From NCBI GenBank assembly GCA_003278145.1, contig QCGV01000002.1, positions 90,124-154,123 of the forward strand: a DNA stretch of 64,000 nucleotides, given 5' to 3'. Of the stretch, positions 30,964 to 43,570 are shown one piece after another; the stretch's first letter is position 1, and every line of letters starts with the position of its first letter. Below the pieces are notes generated by a model. It did not search any database. It was not told the DNA's origin and worked only from the letters and a program-made list of their open reading frames with translations. Position numbers and translations under genes: made by a program. The DNA comes from OCS116 cluster bacterium AG-390-A19 (lineage in GTDB: Bacteria > Pseudomonadota > Alphaproteobacteria > MED-G09).

Positions 30964-32367
30964 TTACATATGTAATGCTCTATTGTCAGAAGCCAACGCT
31001 GCTTCTTTAATTGCCTCTGATAAAGTTGGATGTGCATGACATATATGAGCTAAATCCTCTGCCGTAGCTTCAAACTCCATAGCCACTGCAACTTCTGCAA
31101 TCATTGTTCCTGCCTGAGATCCAATTATATGAACACCTAAAATTTGATCTGTTTCATCAGATGATAATATTTTCACAAAACCATCAGTTGCCTTATTTAC
31201 CTTTGCTCTGCCGTTAGCCAAAAATGGAAATTTACCAACTTTATAGCCTGTGCCGCTTTCATTTAATTGCTCTTCAGTAAGACCAACAGATGCAACTTCT
31301 GGGTTAGTATAAACAACGCTTGGTATAATATTATAATTAACATGACCTGGCTTACCCTTAATTAATTCCGCAACAGCAACGCCTTCTTCTTCGGCTTTAT
31401 GAGCTAGCATTGGACCTTCTATTACATCGCCAATTGCCCAAACTCCTTCGACATCAGTACGGTAATTTTTATCGGTTTTAATAAAACCTTTTTCATTTAA
31501 TTGAATACCAAGATCATCATCAAAAAGACCTTTGGTATTTGGTACTCTTCCAGTTGAGACTAGAACAACAGATGAATCTAATGTGCTTATCTCGCCAGAA
31601 GATACATTCTCTATTTGAACTGATAATCCATCTGGTTTTTCTTCAACGCCAGTAACCTTTGCTTCAACAATAAATTCTATTCCTTGTCTTTTTAGAATTT
31701 TTTGAAATTCACTTGATAACTCCCCATCTAACCCAGGGGCAATCCTATCTAGATACTCGATAACAGTAACCTTAGACCCTAGACGACTCCAGACGGATCC
31801 AAGTTCAAGACCAATATAACCTCCGCCAATAATTGTTAAGTGCTCAGGTATTTTCTCTAGCGAAAGTGCTCCTGTAGAGGAAACTATTTTTTTCTCATCA
31901 ACTTCTATTCCGTTTAAAGATGCGGACTCTGATCCAGTCGCAATAACAATATTTTTAGCCTCAATTAATTTCTCACTTCCGTCGTTTAGTTTAATATTAA
32001 TTTGATTAGAAGATAAGATTTTTGCTAGCCCATAGATGCTTTCTACTTTATTTTTTTTAAAGAGAAAATCTATACCTTTGACATTACCATTAATACCCTC
32101 TTCTTTATAATTCATCATTTCCTGAAGGTTGATAGAGACATTATCAACATTTATTCCCATTGAAGATGAAGATTTAGTCTCATGATATACTTCGGAAGCA
32201 TGAAGAAGAGCTTTTGAGGGAATGCAGCCTACATTTAGACAAGTACCACCATGGGCCCCTCTCTTATCAATACAAACAACATTTAAACCCAATTGAGCTG
32301 CTCTTATCGCACAGACATAACCTCCTGGTCCTGATCCTATAACTGCTAAATCATAATTTTCTGACAT
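30964..32367 (-). CDS. lpdA: Dihydrolipoyl dehydrogenase (E3)
   Basis: This 467-residue flavoprotein reoxidises lipoamide in 2-oxoacid dehydrogenase complexes. It has the FAD motif VIGSGPGGYVCA, the redox disulfide GGTCLNVGCIPSK, the NAD motif IIGGGYIGLELGS and the active-site HAHPTLSEA near the C-terminus. It follows sucD by a single base. The E1 and E2 genes sucA and sucB, usual between them, are absent here. Confidence 0.97.
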   Translation of the reverse strand: MSENYDLAVIGSGPGGYVCAIRAAQLGLNVVCIDKRGAHGGTCLNVGCIPSKALLHASEVYHETKSSSSMGINVDNVSINLQEMMNYKEEGINGNVKGIDFLFKKNKVESIYGLAKILSSNQINIKLNDGSEKLIEAKNIVIATGSESASLNGIEVDEKKIVSSTGALSLEKIPEHLTIIGGGYIGLELGSVWSRLGSKVTVIEYLDRIAPGLDGELSSEFQKILKRQGIEFIVEAKVTGVEEKPDGLSVQIENVSSGEISTLDSSVVLVSTGRVPNTKGLFDDDLGIQLNEKGFIKTDKNYRTDVEGVWAIGDVIEGPMLAHKAEEEGVAVAELIKGKPGHVNYNIIPSVVYTNPEVASVGLTEEQLNESGTGYKVGKFPFLANGRAKVNKATDGFVKILSSDETDQILGVHIIGSQAGTMIAEVAVAMEFEATAEDLAHICHAHPTLSEAIKEAALASDNRALHM

Positions 32368-32368
32368 A

Positions 32369-33244
32369 CTATCCTCTTAAGACATTTAAAAGTGTTTTAC
32401 CTAATGATGCAGGTGAGTCTGCTAGTGTAACTCCAGCTTTCTCTAATGCAGCTATCTTATCTTCTGCACCGCCTTTACCACCAGAAATTATAGCACCTGC
32501 ATGGCCCATTCTCCTTCCCGGGGGCGCCGTCAGACCAGCAATAAAACCAACTGTTGGTTTTTTTATAGAGGACGACATTAAAAACTCTGCAGCCTCTTCC
32601 TCGGCTGAACCACCAATTTCACCTATCATTATTATTGACTCTGTTTGATCATCATTAAGAAATAAATCAAGACAGTCTATAAAATTAGTACCATTTACAG
32701 GGTCTCCACCAATGCCTATGCAAGTAGACTGACCCAACCCACATGCGGTTGTTTGTCCAACTGCTTCATAAGTTAAGGTTCCTGATCTAGATACAATACC
32801 AACATTCCCCTTTTGATGAATATGACCAGGCATAATACCAATTTTACATTCCCCAGGGGTAATTATTCCTGGGCAATTTGGTCCAATAAGACGTGTACTA
32901 GAATTTATTAGAGCTTCTTTTACCTTAACCATATCCAAAACTGGAATACCCTCGGTAATGCAAACAACCAATTCTATATTGGCTTCAATTGCCTCCAATA
33001 TTGCTGCAGCCGCAAAGGGTGGAGGGACATATATAACGGAAACATTTGCACCAGTCTCATTCACGGCCTCTGAAACATTATTAAAAACAGGTAGATTGAG
33101 ATGGGTTGTACCACCCTTACCAGGTGTAACACCACCGACCATCTTTGTACCATATTCTATTGCTTGTTCAGTATGAAAAGTACCTTGGCTTCCTGTTATT
33201 CCCTGGCAAATGACTTTTGTTTCTTTATTTATTAATACTGACAT
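32369..33244 (-). CDS. sucD: Succinyl-CoA synthetase alpha subunit
   Basis: This 291-residue subunit has the CoA-binding Rossmann domain ([20 protein letters not shown]), [20 protein letters not shown], and the phosphohistidine loop [21 protein letters not shown]. It overlaps the sucC stop by one base (TAATG on the minus strand), so the two subunits are coupled. It performs substrate-level phosphorylation in the TCA cycle. Confidence 0.98.
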   Translation of the reverse strand: MSVLINKETKVICQGITGSQGTFHTEQAIEYGTKMVGGVTPGKGGTTHLNLPVFNNVSEAVNETGANVSVIYVPPPFAAAAILEAIEANIELVVCITEGIPVLDMVKVKEALINSSTRLIGPNCPGIITPGECKIGIMPGHIHQKGNVGIVSRSGTLTYEAVGQTTACGLGQSTCIGIGGDPVNGTNFIDCLDLFLNDDQTESIIMIGEIGGSAEEEAAEFLMSSSIKKPTVGFIAGLTAPPGRRMGHAGAIISGGKGGAEDKIAALEKAGVTLADSPASLGKTLLNVLRG

Positions 33245-34413
33245 TACTTTACCTCTGATATTGCTTTAGTGATCTTTTGGGCAGCATCATCTAAATCTGA
33301 ACCACTTATCACTTCCAGTTCAGACTCTTCGATAATCCTTTTACCTTCTTCAACATTTGTCCCTTCAAGTCTTACAACAAGTGGTACAGAAATATTAATT
33401 TCTCTAGCTGCATCTAAAACACCTTCTGCAACTACATCACAGCGCATTATTCCTCCAAAAATATTAACTAAAATACCTTTAACATTCTTATCGGATAAAA
33501 TTATTTTAAATGCTTCTGTTACTTTATCTTTTGTAGCTGAGCCTCCAACATCCAAAAAGTTAGCAGGTTCCTCACCATATAACTTAATTATATCCATTGT
33601 AGCCATTGCTAACCCAGCACCATTTACTAAGCATCCAATATTTCCATCCAACTTAATATAGGTTAATCCAATTTTATTAGCAGCTAATTCTGATGGATCC
33701 TCTTCATCAGGATCTCTAAGCTCTTCAATATCTGGGTGACGAAAGAGTGCATTACCATCAAAATTTACTTTTGCATCTAAACATATCAGATCATCTTCAC
33801 CAGTTAATACTAATGGATTAATTTCTAATAGACTCATATCAGTCTCAGTAAACGCTGAGTAAAGATTCTTCAATAAATCTGCACTTTTTGCATAAAGAGA
33901 TTCTCCAAGCCCCAAGGCTTTTGAAATAGATATGATATCTTTTTCTTCTAATCCTTTTGAAGGATTTACATCAACAGTTATTATTTTCTCAGGAGTTTCA
34001 GCTGCAACCTCTTCAATATCCATTCCTCCTTCAGTAGAGGCTATAAAGTTTACGCGTGAATTTGCTCTATCAACAACAATTGATAGATAAAGTTCATCAG
34101 CAATATTTGTACCTTTTTCTATATAAACTTTTCTGACTTCTTGACCTTCAGGGCCTGTTTGATGAGTGACTAAATTCATACCTAAAATTTCATCAGATAC
34201 AGATTTAACTTCATCCAAAGATTTAACAACCTTAACTCCGCCTCCTTTGCCTCTTCCACCAGCATGGATTTGAGCTTTAACGACCCAAACATCACCACCT
34301 ATTTTTTCAGCGGCGTTAATTGCTTCATCAGGACTTAAGGCTAAAAAACCGGGTACAGTTGGTACGTTATAACCTTTTAATAATTCTTTTGCTTGATATT
34401 CATGGATATTCAT
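33244..34413 (-). CDS. sucC: Succinyl-CoA synthetase beta subunit
   Basis: This 389-residue subunit begins [18 protein letters not shown] and has the ATP-grasp fold with [30 protein letters not shown] and the C-terminal [16 protein letters not shown] and [11 protein letters not shown] segments. It is 31 bases after mdh and directly coupled to sucD. Confidence 0.98.
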   Translation of the reverse strand: MNIHEYQAKELLKGYNVPTVPGFLALSPDEAINAAEKIGGDVWVVKAQIHAGGRGKGGGVKVVKSLDEVKSVSDEILGMNLVTHQTGPEGQEVRKVYIEKGTNIADELYLSIVVDRANSRVNFIASTEGGMDIEEVAAETPEKIITVDVNPSKGLEEKDIISISKALGLGESLYAKSADLLKNLYSAFTETDMSLLEINPLVLTGEDDLICLDAKVNFDGNALFRHPDIEELRDPDEEDPSELAANKIGLTYIKLDGNIGCLVNGAGLAMATMDIIKLYGEEPANFLDVGGSATKDKVTEAFKIILSDKNVKGILVNIFGGIMRCDVVAEGVLDAAREINISVPLVVRLEGTNVEEGKRIIEESELEVISGSDLDDAAQKITKAISEVK

Positions 34414-34444
34414 TTTTTTTCACCATCTTTTAAATATTAATTTT

Positions 34445-35446
<1,002 letters not shown>

Positions 35447-35490
35447 TTATTGATACTTTTAGCAATCGTTTTAGAAAAAACCAATCATTA

Positions 35491-36558
35491 TTACAAATAT
35501 TCTTTTGATCTCATTTCGTGCAATCTAGAGACACATCTTTTAAATTCAAATTGGCTGTCACCCTTCTTATAAATTTCTTCAGGTTGACCTTCTGCCGAGA
35601 TAAAAACCCTCTTTCTGTTATCATATAAAGCGTCAATTAATGATACGAATCTTTTTGCTTCATTTCTTTTTTCAGAAGGAAGGATAGGTATTTTTTCTAT
35701 AAATATAATATCGAATTCCTTTGAAATTGCTAAATAGTCTTCAGCCCCAAGGGGCTTTACACAAAGTTCTTCAAAATCAAACCTTGCACAACCCAGTGCT
35801 TGCCTTTCAACTCTTATTTCTCTTCCCTTAACAAAAAGAATTTTCTCCTCATACGATGATCCATTTGTAATGTTATTAAATATTTTATCCATTGCCTCTT
35901 CGGTTAAGTCATTGAGAGGTGAATAGTAAATTTCTGCGTCTATGATTCTATTCTTTCTATAATCTTTTCCACTGTCGATATTTATTACCAAACAATCATT
36001 CTCTATATAATCAATAAATGGAACAAATCGATCCCTATGCAGACCCTCAAGATATAAGTTTGAAGGCTTAATATTTGAAGTAGAAAAAATAATAGTTCCT
36101 TGATCAAATAAAATTGTAAAAAGTTTCTTTAAAATAGAGGCATCAGCAATATCAGTAACCTGAAACTCATCAAAGCATAAAAATTTTATTTCTGATGCAA
36201 CTTCTTCAGCAACTGTTGCTAGCGGATCTTTAATTTGTTTACTATTTCTAATTTTGTGCAGTCTATTATGTATATCTATCATAAATTCCTGAAAGTGAAT
36301 TCTCTTTTTTCTCTTAATTTTTATCGATGAAAAACATATATCCATTAACATAGTTTTACCAACCCCAGCTTCACCATATAGATAGATGCCATTTTTTGAT
36401 TTACCTGGGTTCAGGAGTTTTTTATAAATTTTTGATTTTAATGAAAATTCATTTGAAAGAAATTGATCGATAGCAGTCATTGCTAATTCTTGATTTGGAT
36501 CAAATTTTATAAGATTCTTTTTTATATAATTTTTATATGTTGAGAGAGAACTCTTCAT
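35491..36558 (-). CDS. zapE: Cell division protein ZapE (AFG1-like ATPase)
   Basis: This 355-residue ATPase has Walker A LYGEAGVGKTMLMD, Walker B LCFDEFQVTDIADA and the AFG1 signature HRIRNSKQ-like region after HFQEFMIDIHNRLH. The family interacts with FtsZ in E. coli and with membrane-protein quality control in mitochondria. It is separated from mdh by 74 bases and from sdhB by 22 bases, all on the minus strand. Confidence 0.93.
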   Translation of the reverse strand: MKSSLSTYKNYIKKNLIKFDPNQELAMTAIDQFLSNEFSLKSKIYKKLLNPGKSKNGIYLYGEAGVGKTMLMDICFSSIKIKRKKRIHFQEFMIDIHNRLHKIRNSKQIKDPLATVAEEVASEIKFLCFDEFQVTDIADASILKKLFTILFDQGTIIFSTSNIKPSNLYLEGLHRDRFVPFIDYIENDCLVINIDSGKDYRKNRIIDAEIYYSPLNDLTEEAMDKIFNNITNGSSYEEKILFVKGREIRVERQALGCARFDFEELCVKPLGAEDYLAISKEFDIIFIEKIPILPSEKRNEAKRFVSLIDALYDNRKRVFISAEGQPEEIYKKGDSQFEFKRCVSRLHEMRSKEYL

Positions 36559-36580
36559 TCATATTGATTAGAAAGAAAAT

Positions 36581-37357
36581 TTATTTTCTTGTGGCTAATT
36601 CCTTTTTTATATCGGCAATCGCTTTTGCTGGCGAAAGGCCTTTTGGACATGATTTTGCACAATTCATAATTGTTCTGCAACTATATACTTTAAAAGCATC
36701 ATCGAGTTCATCTAATCTTTCTTCTTTGTACTCATCTCTACTATCTTTGATCCACCTATTAGCCTGTAAAAGTGCAGCTGGGCCGAGATACTTATCAGGG
36801 TTCCACCAATAACTCGGGCAAGATGTAGAACAACAAGCACACATAATGCATTCGTACATACCATCAACTTTTTCCCTATCTTCTTTTGATTGGTACCATT
36901 CTTTTTCTGGTTGATCTGACTTTGTTTTTAACCATGGTTGAACAGATTTATGTTGCTCATAAAAGTTTGTTAAGTCTGGAACCAAATCTTTTATAACAGG
37001 TTGATGGGGCAATGGACTGATTTTAATGTCACCCTTAACATCATCAATTGATTTGGTACATGCTAGAGTATTTACACCGTCAATATTCATTGCACATGAT
37101 CCACATATACCCTCTCTACATGATCTTCTAAAAGTTAATGTAGGATCAATTTCATTTTTAATTTTGATTATTGCATCGAGAACCATTGGTCCACATTTTG
37201 ATAAATCTATTTCATAATAATCAGTTCTTGGATTTTCGTCGTTATCAGGACTCCATCTATATATAGAAAATCCTTTTTTATTTTCACAATCGTCCTCTAA
37301 AGGATATTCCTTTCCTTTCTGAACTTTAGAATTTTGTGGAAGTGTTAATTCAGCCAT
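36581..37357 (-). CDS. sdhB: Succinate dehydrogenase iron-sulfur subunit
   Basis: This 258-residue electron-transfer subunit shows the [2Fe-2S] ligands in [21 protein letters not shown], and the [4Fe-4S] and [3Fe-4S] ligands in [15 protein letters not shown] and [14 protein letters not shown]. It passes electrons from the flavoprotein to ubiquinone. It is 9 bases after sdhA. Confidence 0.98.
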   Translation of the reverse strand: MAELTLPQNSKVQKGKEYPLEDDCENKKGFSIYRWSPDNDENPRTDYYEIDLSKCGPMVLDAIIKIKNEIDPTLTFRRSCREGICGSCAMNIDGVNTLACTKSIDDVKGDIKISPLPHQPVIKDLVPDLTNFYEQHKSVQPWLKTKSDQPEKEWYQSKEDREKVDGMYECIMCACCSTSCPSYWWNPDKYLGPAALLQANRWIKDSRDEYKEERLDELDDAFKVYSCRTIMNCAKSCPKGLSPAKAIADIKKELATRK

Positions 37358-37366
37358 TAATTACTC

Positions 37367-39157
37367 CTAATAAACCCTTTCTTTTGGAGGGATGTAAGCT
37401 ATATCGTTACTTAATGTATATTCGTGAACTTTTCTATATGAAATATCAACTTGACCATTATCGTCAACCCAGGCCAAAGTATGTTTCATCCAATCTTCAT
37501 CATTTCTATCAGGGAAATCCTCTCTTGCATGGCTACCTCTGGATTCTTTTCTTTCATCAGCTCCAGCAATAGTTGCAATAGCTTGAACTATCATATTATC
37601 AAATTCTAAGGTTTCAATTAAGTCAGAGTTCCAGACTAATGATCGATCTTTAATTCCTATATCGGCCATGCCTTCATAAACTTCACTAATCACAGCCCTT
37701 CCTTCTCTAAGAACTTCATCAGTTCTAAATACGGCACAATTATTCTGCATAGTTTTCTGCATTTTCAGTCTCAACTCAGCTGTAGACGTAGAGCCTTTAG
37801 AATTCCTAAACTTATCCAATCTATCAACTGAATTTTGGCCAGCATTTTGAGGAAAATCTGTTTCATAAACTCCTGGTTTTACAGTTTCAGTACACCTTAT
37901 AGCTGCAGCTCTTCCTAAAACAACTAAATCAATTAAAGAATTTGATCCTAAACGATTTGCACCATGAACTGATGCACAAGCGGACTCGCCAACTGCCATA
38001 AGACCAGGTACTATATTATCTTCATTTTCAGGTGTGGGATTAAGAACTTCACCCATATAGTTTGTTGGTATACCTCCCATATTATAATGAACGGTTGGTA
38101 AAACAGGAATAGGTTCTTTAGTAACATCAACACCAGCAAATACTTTTGCCGATTCAGATATTCCTGGTAATCTCTCAGCTAAAATATCTGGATCAATGTG
38201 GTCAAGATGAAGATAAATATGATCTTTCTCCTCACCTACACCTCTGCCTTCAATAATTTCAACAGTCATCGCGCGAGAAACTACATCTCTTGAAGCTAAA
38301 TCTTTTGCTTTTGGAGCATATCTCTCCATAAAGCGTTCACCCTCTGAATTCACTAGATAGCCACCTTCTCCTCTGGAGCCCTCAGTAATTAAACAGCCTG
38401 CACCATAGATTCCCGTTGGGTGAAACTGAACAAATTCCATATCTTGCAAAGGAAGACCTGCACGAAGTACCATAGCAGATCCATCTCCGGTACATGTATG
38501 TGCTGAAGTAGCAGAGAAATATGCTCTTCCATATCCACCAGTAGCCAAAATTGTTTGAGAAGATCTAAATCTATGTAGTTTTCCATCCTCCATACATAAA
38601 GCTACTACACCAACACATTCACCGCTTGGCGCCATAATCAAATCTATTGCAAAATATTCAATAAAAAAATCTGCAGACGCACTTATTGATTTACCGTATA
38701 ATGTGTGAAGTATAGCATGACCGGTTCTATCAGCTGCTGCACAAGTTCTTTGAGCAGGCGGACCTTCTCCATATTGAGTAGTCATTCCGCCAAAGGGTCT
38801 TTGATAAATCTTACCATCTTCTGTTCTTGAGAATGGAACACCAAAATGTTCGAGCTCATAAACGGCTTCAGGAGAATTTTTACATAGATACTCTATGGCA
38901 TCCTGATCGCCCAACCAGTCGGCACCCTTAACAGTATCATACATGTGCCATCGCCAGTCATCTTCGCCTAAATTTCCTAGAGCTGCGGAAATTCCTCCTT
39001 GAGCGGCAACAGTATGGCTTCGAGTGGGAAATACTTTAGAAATACATGCAGTCTTTAGCCCACCCTCTGCAGCACCAAGAGTGGCTCTTAAGCCAGCTCC
39101 GCCAGCACCTACTACTACTACATCGTACTCATGGTCTATAAATTCATAATCTGACAT
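37367..39157 (-). CDS. sdhA: Succinate dehydrogenase flavoprotein subunit
   Basis: This 596-residue subunit has the FAD motif [16 protein letters not shown], the covalent-flavin His in [39 protein letters not shown], and [21 protein letters not shown]. It oxidises succinate to fumarate. A 111-bp AT-rich gap separates it from sdhD, in which I see nothing distinctive. Confidence 0.98.
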   Translation of the reverse strand: MSDYEFIDHEYDVVVVGAGGAGLRATLGAAEGGLKTACISKVFPTRSHTVAAQGGISAALGNLGEDDWRWHMYDTVKGADWLGDQDAIEYLCKNSPEAVYELEHFGVPFSRTEDGKIYQRPFGGMTTQYGEGPPAQRTCAAADRTGHAILHTLYGKSISASADFFIEYFAIDLIMAPSGECVGVVALCMEDGKLHRFRSSQTILATGGYGRAYFSATSAHTCTGDGSAMVLRAGLPLQDMEFVQFHPTGIYGAGCLITEGSRGEGGYLVNSEGERFMERYAPKAKDLASRDVVSRAMTVEIIEGRGVGEEKDHIYLHLDHIDPDILAERLPGISESAKVFAGVDVTKEPIPVLPTVHYNMGGIPTNYMGEVLNPTPENEDNIVPGLMAVGESACASVHGANRLGSNSLIDLVVLGRAAAIRCTETVKPGVYETDFPQNAGQNSVDRLDKFRNSKGSTSTAELRLKMQKTMQNNCAVFRTDEVLREGRAVISEVYEGMADIGIKDRSLVWNSDLIETLEFDNMIVQAIATIAGADERKESRGSHAREDFPDRNDEDWMKHTLAWVDDNGQVDISYRKVHEYTLSNDIAYIPPKERVY

Positions 39158-39268
39158 TTATCAATCTCTTATATTTAAAAAACAAAACTTTATATAACAA
39201 ATGCATTATCTTTATTAATTAATACTATAAATTATTGTTATTAACCAAAGAAATACAGTCTTACTAAA

Positions 39269-39610
39269 CTAAAACAAACCTATATTAATCATTAACAATG
39301 ATGTTGCCAATGCGACAATAGTTACCATAATCAAATTTAACTTTCCTAAAAATGATCTGGCTTTTATGCCATCTACATAATCATCTAAAATATGATTAAG
39401 ACCTATCCACATATGAAATGACATCGATAAAGTAAAAAGTATAACGATTAACCACATTAAATTATTTGATAGGCCCTCAAGAACAAGATCGTGCGATTTA
39501 TTAATATTATTAATAAAAAAATTAAAAACAATTACACCCAGAATAATATTAAGAATTGCAGTTATTCGCTGCTGTATGAAATGTTTTGTTCCCTCTTTTT
39601 GATGCTGCAT
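39269..39610 (-). CDS. sdhD: Succinate dehydrogenase membrane anchor subunit D
   Basis: This 113-residue membrane anchor has three hydrophobic segments and the heme/quinone-site pattern SFHMWIGLNHILDDYV. I start at the ATG at 39610 (MQHQKEGTKHF), because the longer track ORF reads back through the end of sdhC with a tail unlike SdhD. The gene starts 8 bases after the sdhC stop. Confidence 0.88.
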   Translation of the reverse strand: MQHQKEGTKHFIQQRITAILNIILGVIVFNFFINNINKSHDLVLEGLSNNLMWLIVILFTLSMSFHMWIGLNHILDDYVDGIKARSFLGKLNLIMVTIVALATSLLMINIGLF

Positions 39611-39618
39611 AATTAAAC

Positions 39619-40008
39619 CTATAAAATCCAAAGCAAAGAAGCGGAAATAAAAGAAAACAAAATCGTTAAGCGAGCCAACCATTCAATTGAGTTTAAATCA
39701 AAACCCAAACCAACATCCCATATAAAATGTCTTATACCACCAAAAAGATGATGAAAAAATATCCACGTAAATAAAAAAAGAGCTAGTTTTACAATTGATA
39801 AAGAAAATAACTGATTAACATAATTATAGGCATCTTGGCCAAAAAATATTGATAAATACCATGTTAAAAACAAGAAACTACCTAGATACAATATAAAACC
39901 TGAAATTCTATGCATCATAGACATAATCATAGTGAATGATATTTTATACACCTGTAAATGAGGTGACATAGGTCTTTCAATGGTATCTATTTTGTTTTTA
40001 TTGGCCAT
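39619..40008 (-). CDS. sdhC: Succinate dehydrogenase cytochrome b556 subunit C
   Basis: This 129-residue subunit has the family start ERPMSPHLQVYKISFTMIMSMMHRISGF and the heme-ligand region HHLFGGIRHFIWDVG, with three transmembrane segments. It opens the sdhCDAB operon on the minus strand. The 93-bp gap upstream is shared with the divergent DUF429 gene. Confidence 0.95.
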   Translation of the reverse strand: MANKNKIDTIERPMSPHLQVYKISFTMIMSMMHRISGFILYLGSFLFLTWYLSIFFGQDAYNYVNQLFSLSIVKLALFLFTWIFFHHLFGGIRHFIWDVGLGFDLNSIEWLARLTILFSFISASLLWIL

Positions 40009-40101
40009 TATAGATATTGCTCATAAGATTAATCTAAATTTAATGATTTATTAAGGTGTTAAATCTATAGTGTAAACATAATTTTAAAAGAAAATAATTT
40101 T

Positions 40102-40800
40102 ATGAAAAAAATTGCAGGAATCGATGGTGCTAAAGGAGGATGGGTGTGTGTAAGTGGTTATGAGGACAACCATAAAGAATTGCACTTAGAAAAATTTGAG
40201 TACTTTAGTGATATAGAATCAAGAGACTTTGATTTAATCCTCGTTGATATTCCTATAGGTTTAGATATTGATCTTAAAAAAGGTGGAAGAATTGTAGATA
40301 ATTTAGCCCGTAAGACACTTCTAGCAAATAAATCGAGTATATTTAATGCTCCATCAAGATTAGTTCTAAATGCAAAAAATTATGAAGAAGCCAATAAAAT
40401 AAATAAAAGCAAAGGCATGGGGCTCTCAAAACAAAGTTGGAATTTAGTTAAAAAAATAAAAGAAGTTGATAGTTATATAAAAAAAAATAACGAGACAATT
40501 ATTTTTGAGTCCCACCCAGAGATAATTTTTCAAACAATGAAAAAGGGTAAAGTTTACTCAAAGAAAAAGGATGAAGATGGGATAATTGAAAGAAAAAATT
40601 TATTAGAAAAAAATGGCTTCAGTAGAACCTTTATAGAAAAAAATTTATTTAAAAAAGATAACTTCTACAAACAGGACGACTTTTTAGATGCGTGTTCATT
40701 GTTTTGGACAGCCAATAGGGTTGCTCTAAACAAAGAAATTAGAATTCCAAATGATAAGATAGTTGATATTGATGGAATAATAATGCAGATAAGAGTTTAA
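40102..40800 (+). CDS. DUF429 domain protein
   Basis: This 232-residue protein has the DUF429 pattern: GIDGAKGGWVCV at the N-terminus, LILVDIPIGL, RKTLLANKSSIFNAPSR, a central SHPEIIF and a final DDFLDACSLFWTA. The fold is RNase H/actin-like, and its biochemical role is not established. The gene stands alone on the plus strand between sdhC and asd. Its stop codon overlaps the asd stop codon within TTAA. Confidence 0.85.
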   Translation: MKKIAGIDGAKGGWVCVSGYEDNHKELHLEKFEYFSDIESRDFDLILVDIPIGLDIDLKKGGRIVDNLARKTLLANKSSIFNAPSRLVLNAKNYEEANKINKSKGMGLSKQSWNLVKKIKEVDSYIKKNNETIIFESHPEIIFQTMKKGKVYSKKKDEDGIIERKNLLEKNGFSRTFIEKNLFKKDNFYKQDDFLDACSLFWTANRVALNKEIRIPNDKIVDIDGIIMQIRV

Positions 40801-41813
40801 TATAAAAACTCATCATTCAAGGCTTCAGCAATTTGTATAGTATTCAAAGCTGCACCTTTTCTTAAATTATCAGAAACAACCCAAATATTTAAGCCATACT
40901 CTACAGTATCGTCTTTTCTTATTCGAGAAATATATGTTTCATCTGTTCCTGAACATTCGACTGGGGTTGAGTAACCACCATCATCCCTTTCATCTATTAC
41001 TTTACAACCACTTGAATTTTCTAATACTTCTCTCGCCTCCTCCTCAGAAATATATGAATCAAATTCAATATTAATTGACTCAGCATGGCCAATAAAAGTT
41101 GGAACCCTAACACAAGTCGCATTTATTAAAATATCTGGCCTCATAATCTTTTTTGTTTCATTTATCATTTTTTGTTCTTCTTCGGTATTTCCATTTTCTA
41201 AGAAAGGACCAATATGCGGTATGACATTAAACGAAATTTGTTTAGTAAAACTGTCTGGCTCTACTTCCTGATTAGAAAAAATTCCTTTTGTCTGATTAAA
41301 TAATTCATCCATCGCATTTTTACCTGCGCCAGAAGTTGATTGATATGTAGACACGGTAATACGATTTATAGATGCAATATCATCTAATGGCTTTAAAGCT
41401 ACAACCATTTGTATTGTCGAACAGTTAGGATTGGCAATGATATTTCTTGTCCTATATTGATCTAACATTTCAATATTAACTTCAGGCACTATCAAAGGGA
41501 CATCGTGATCCATTCTAAATTTTGAGGAATTATCAATTACAACGCAACCTTGTTCAGCAGCTATTGGTGCGTATATTTCTGCAGTCTTACCACCTGCAGA
41601 AAATAAAGCAATTTCAGTATCAGAAAAATCATAATTTGCTAAATTTTCTACAATTAAATCTTTGTTACCAAAAGAAATTGTATCACCTTCACTTCTCTCT
41701 GAGGCCAAGGCTACAACATTTTCACAAGGGAAATTTCTTTCAGAGAGAATATTTAGCATTTCTCTTCCAACATTTCCTGTAGCACCAACTACTGCTATCT
41801 TATTAATACTCAT
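40797..41813 (-). CDS. asd: Aspartate-semialdehyde dehydrogenase
   Basis: This 338-residue enzyme supplies aspartate semialdehyde for lysine, threonine, methionine and diaminopimelate. It has VVGATGNVGREMLNIL, DNSSKFRMDHDVPLIVPEVN, the catalytic Cys in NPNCSTIQMV, and RVPTFIGHAESINIEF with the catalytic His. It lies 8 bases after leuB, the usual alphaproteobacterial order leuCDB-asd. Confidence 0.97.
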   Translation of the reverse strand: MSINKIAVVGATGNVGREMLNILSERNFPCENVVALASERSEGDTISFGNKDLIVENLANYDFSDTEIALFSAGGKTAEIYAPIAAEQGCVVIDNSSKFRMDHDVPLIVPEVNIEMLDQYRTRNIIANPNCSTIQMVVALKPLDDIASINRITVSTYQSTSGAGKNAMDELFNQTKGIFSNQEVEPDSFTKQISFNVIPHIGPFLENGNTEEEQKMINETKKIMRPDILINATCVRVPTFIGHAESINIEFDSYISEEEAREVLENSSGCKVIDERDDGGYSTPVECSGTDETYISRIRKDDTVEYGLNIWVVSDNLRKGAALNTIQIAEALNDEFLY

Positions 41814-41821
41814 ATCTTGCC

Positions 41822-42925
41822 CTAAATAAGTTCATTAAGTTTAGAAATAACAGCATCACCCATTTCTGAAGTTGATATTACTTTGCTATCATTTGTTGAT
41901 ATATCTTTTGTTCTTAAGCCAGCTTCTAAAACATTGGAAATAGCCTTCTCCAATAAATTAGCGTCATCAATTCTTGAAAAACTATATCTCAAAGCCATTG
42001 CAAAAGATAGAATAGAGGCAAGAGGATTTGCAATCCCTTGTCCTTCAATATCTGGAGCTGAACCATGAACTGGTTCATATAAAGCATTAGTAAAAATTCC
42101 GTCACTTGCTTTACCTAGTGAAGCTGATGGAAGCATACCAAGAGACCCTGTTAGCATAGCGGCAACATCAGACAACATATCACCAAATAAATTATCGGTG
42201 ACAATTACATCAAACTGTTTTGGCCACCTAACTAACTGCATACCGCAATTATCAGCCAACATATGCTCAAGCTCTACATCAGAATATTTTTCATTGTGTA
42301 GTTTGGTAACCTCTTCATTCCAAAGTAATCCAGATTCCATCACGTTACGCTTTTCAGAAGAGGTAACCTTATTATTCCTTTTTCTTGCTAATTCAAAAGC
42401 TACTTCAGCTATTCTTTGGATTTCCCATGATTCATATACTTGAGTATTAATACCTCTTCTATTTCCAGAACCAAGGTCTTCAATTCCTCTAGGCTCACCA
42501 AAATATATGCCACCTGTTAATTCTCTAACAATAATTATATCAAGACCTTCTATAATCTCTTTCTTTAAAGCAGAGGCGTCAACTAGAGCTGGAAAGCATA
42601 ATGCAGGCCTTAGATTTGCAAATAAATCTAAATCTTTTCTTAATCTTAAAAGACCAGCTTCCGGTCTATTCTCATACTCAACATTATCCCACTTTGGTCC
42701 ACCAACAGCACCAAAAAGTACCGCATCTGACTCTTTGGCTAGTGACATTGCTTCTTCGGAGATAGCAGTCTTATTCAGATCATAAGATGTTCCACCAACA
42801 CTTTCGTATTCTATTTCGGCTGATAAATTAACTTCTTTATTAAACCAATTTATAACGCGATCGACCTCTTTCATAACCTCAGGGCCAATTCCATCACCTG
42901 GTAAAATTAAAATTTTATAAGACAT
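41822..42925 (-). CDS. leuB: 3-isopropylmalate dehydrogenase
   Basis: This 367-residue NAD-dependent decarboxylating dehydrogenase has [52 protein letters not shown] and [18 protein letters not shown]. It performs the third step of leucine synthesis. It follows leuD by 4 bases. Confidence 0.98.
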   Translation of the reverse strand: MSYKILILPGDGIGPEVMKEVDRVINWFNKEVNLSAEIEYESVGGTSYDLNKTAISEEAMSLAKESDAVLFGAVGGPKWDNVEYENRPEAGLLRLRKDLDLFANLRPALCFPALVDASALKKEIIEGLDIIIVRELTGGIYFGEPRGIEDLGSGNRRGINTQVYESWEIQRIAEVAFELARKRNNKVTSSEKRNVMESGLLWNEEVTKLHNEKYSDVELEHMLADNCGMQLVRWPKQFDVIVTDNLFGDMLSDVAAMLTGSLGMLPSASLGKASDGIFTNALYEPVHGSAPDIEGQGIANPLASILSFAMALRYSFSRIDDANLLEKAISNVLEAGLRTKDISTNDSKVISTSEMGDAVISKLNELI

Positions 42926-42929
42926 ATCT

Positions 42930-43568
42930 CTAATCCTTTACAGGATTCCTCCAAACAAAATTATCAAGAGTTATCTTTTCGTATTCATCTATAAAAGAAG
43001 ACCTTTCAAGGGTTGAGCCAATATCATCCAATCCTTTTACGAGGCAATCTTTATTGATCTCATCAACCTCAAAAGGCAATTCTTTGTCTTTAATAATAAT
43101 TAATTGATCAATCAAATTTACTTCGAATTCAATTCCCTTCATTGAGTCATCTACTAATAAATTTATTTTATCCTCACTCAGCTTTATTGGTAAAATTCCA
43201 TTTTTAAAACAGTTATTGAAAAATATATCAGCAAATGATGGAGCTATAATTACTTTTATACCAAAATCCAATATAGACCATGGGGCATGCTCCCTACTAG
43301 AGCCACAACCAAAATTTTTTCCAGCGATTAGAATTTTAGCCTTAGTAAAAGGATGTTTATTTAAAATAAAACTCTCTATTTCATTACCATTCATATCGTA
43401 ACGCATTTCATCGAATAAATTTTTACCTAAACCAGAACGCTTAATGGTTTTAAGAAATTGTTTTGGTATAATCATATCAGTATCGATATTCATCATAAGG
43501 CTTAATTGATTACCCGACTTATTAAGCATTGTTGCCGCTATACCTTTTATAGATGTAAATTTTTCCAT
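42930..43568 (-). CDS. leuD: 3-isopropylmalate dehydratase small subunit
   Basis: This 212-residue swivel-domain subunit shows [39 protein letters not shown] and [22 protein letters not shown]. It pairs with LeuC to isomerise isopropylmalate. Its start is 2 bases after the leuC stop. Confidence 0.98.
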   Translation of the reverse strand: MEKFTSIKGIAATMLNKSGNQLSLMMNIDTDMIIPKQFLKTIKRSGLGKNLFDEMRYDMNGNEIESFILNKHPFTKAKILIAGKNFGCGSSREHAPWSILDFGIKVIIAPSFADIFFNNCFKNGILPIKLSEDKINLLVDDSMKGIEFEVNLIDQLIIIKDKELPFEVDEINKDCLVKGLDDIGSTLERSSFIDEYEKITLDNFVWRNPVKD

Positions 43569-43570
43569 GA

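Noticed and set aside
33269-33661. Plus-strand ORF of 130 residues opposite sucC
   Set aside because: It is a low-complexity Ser/Thr/Pro shadow of the sucC frame.
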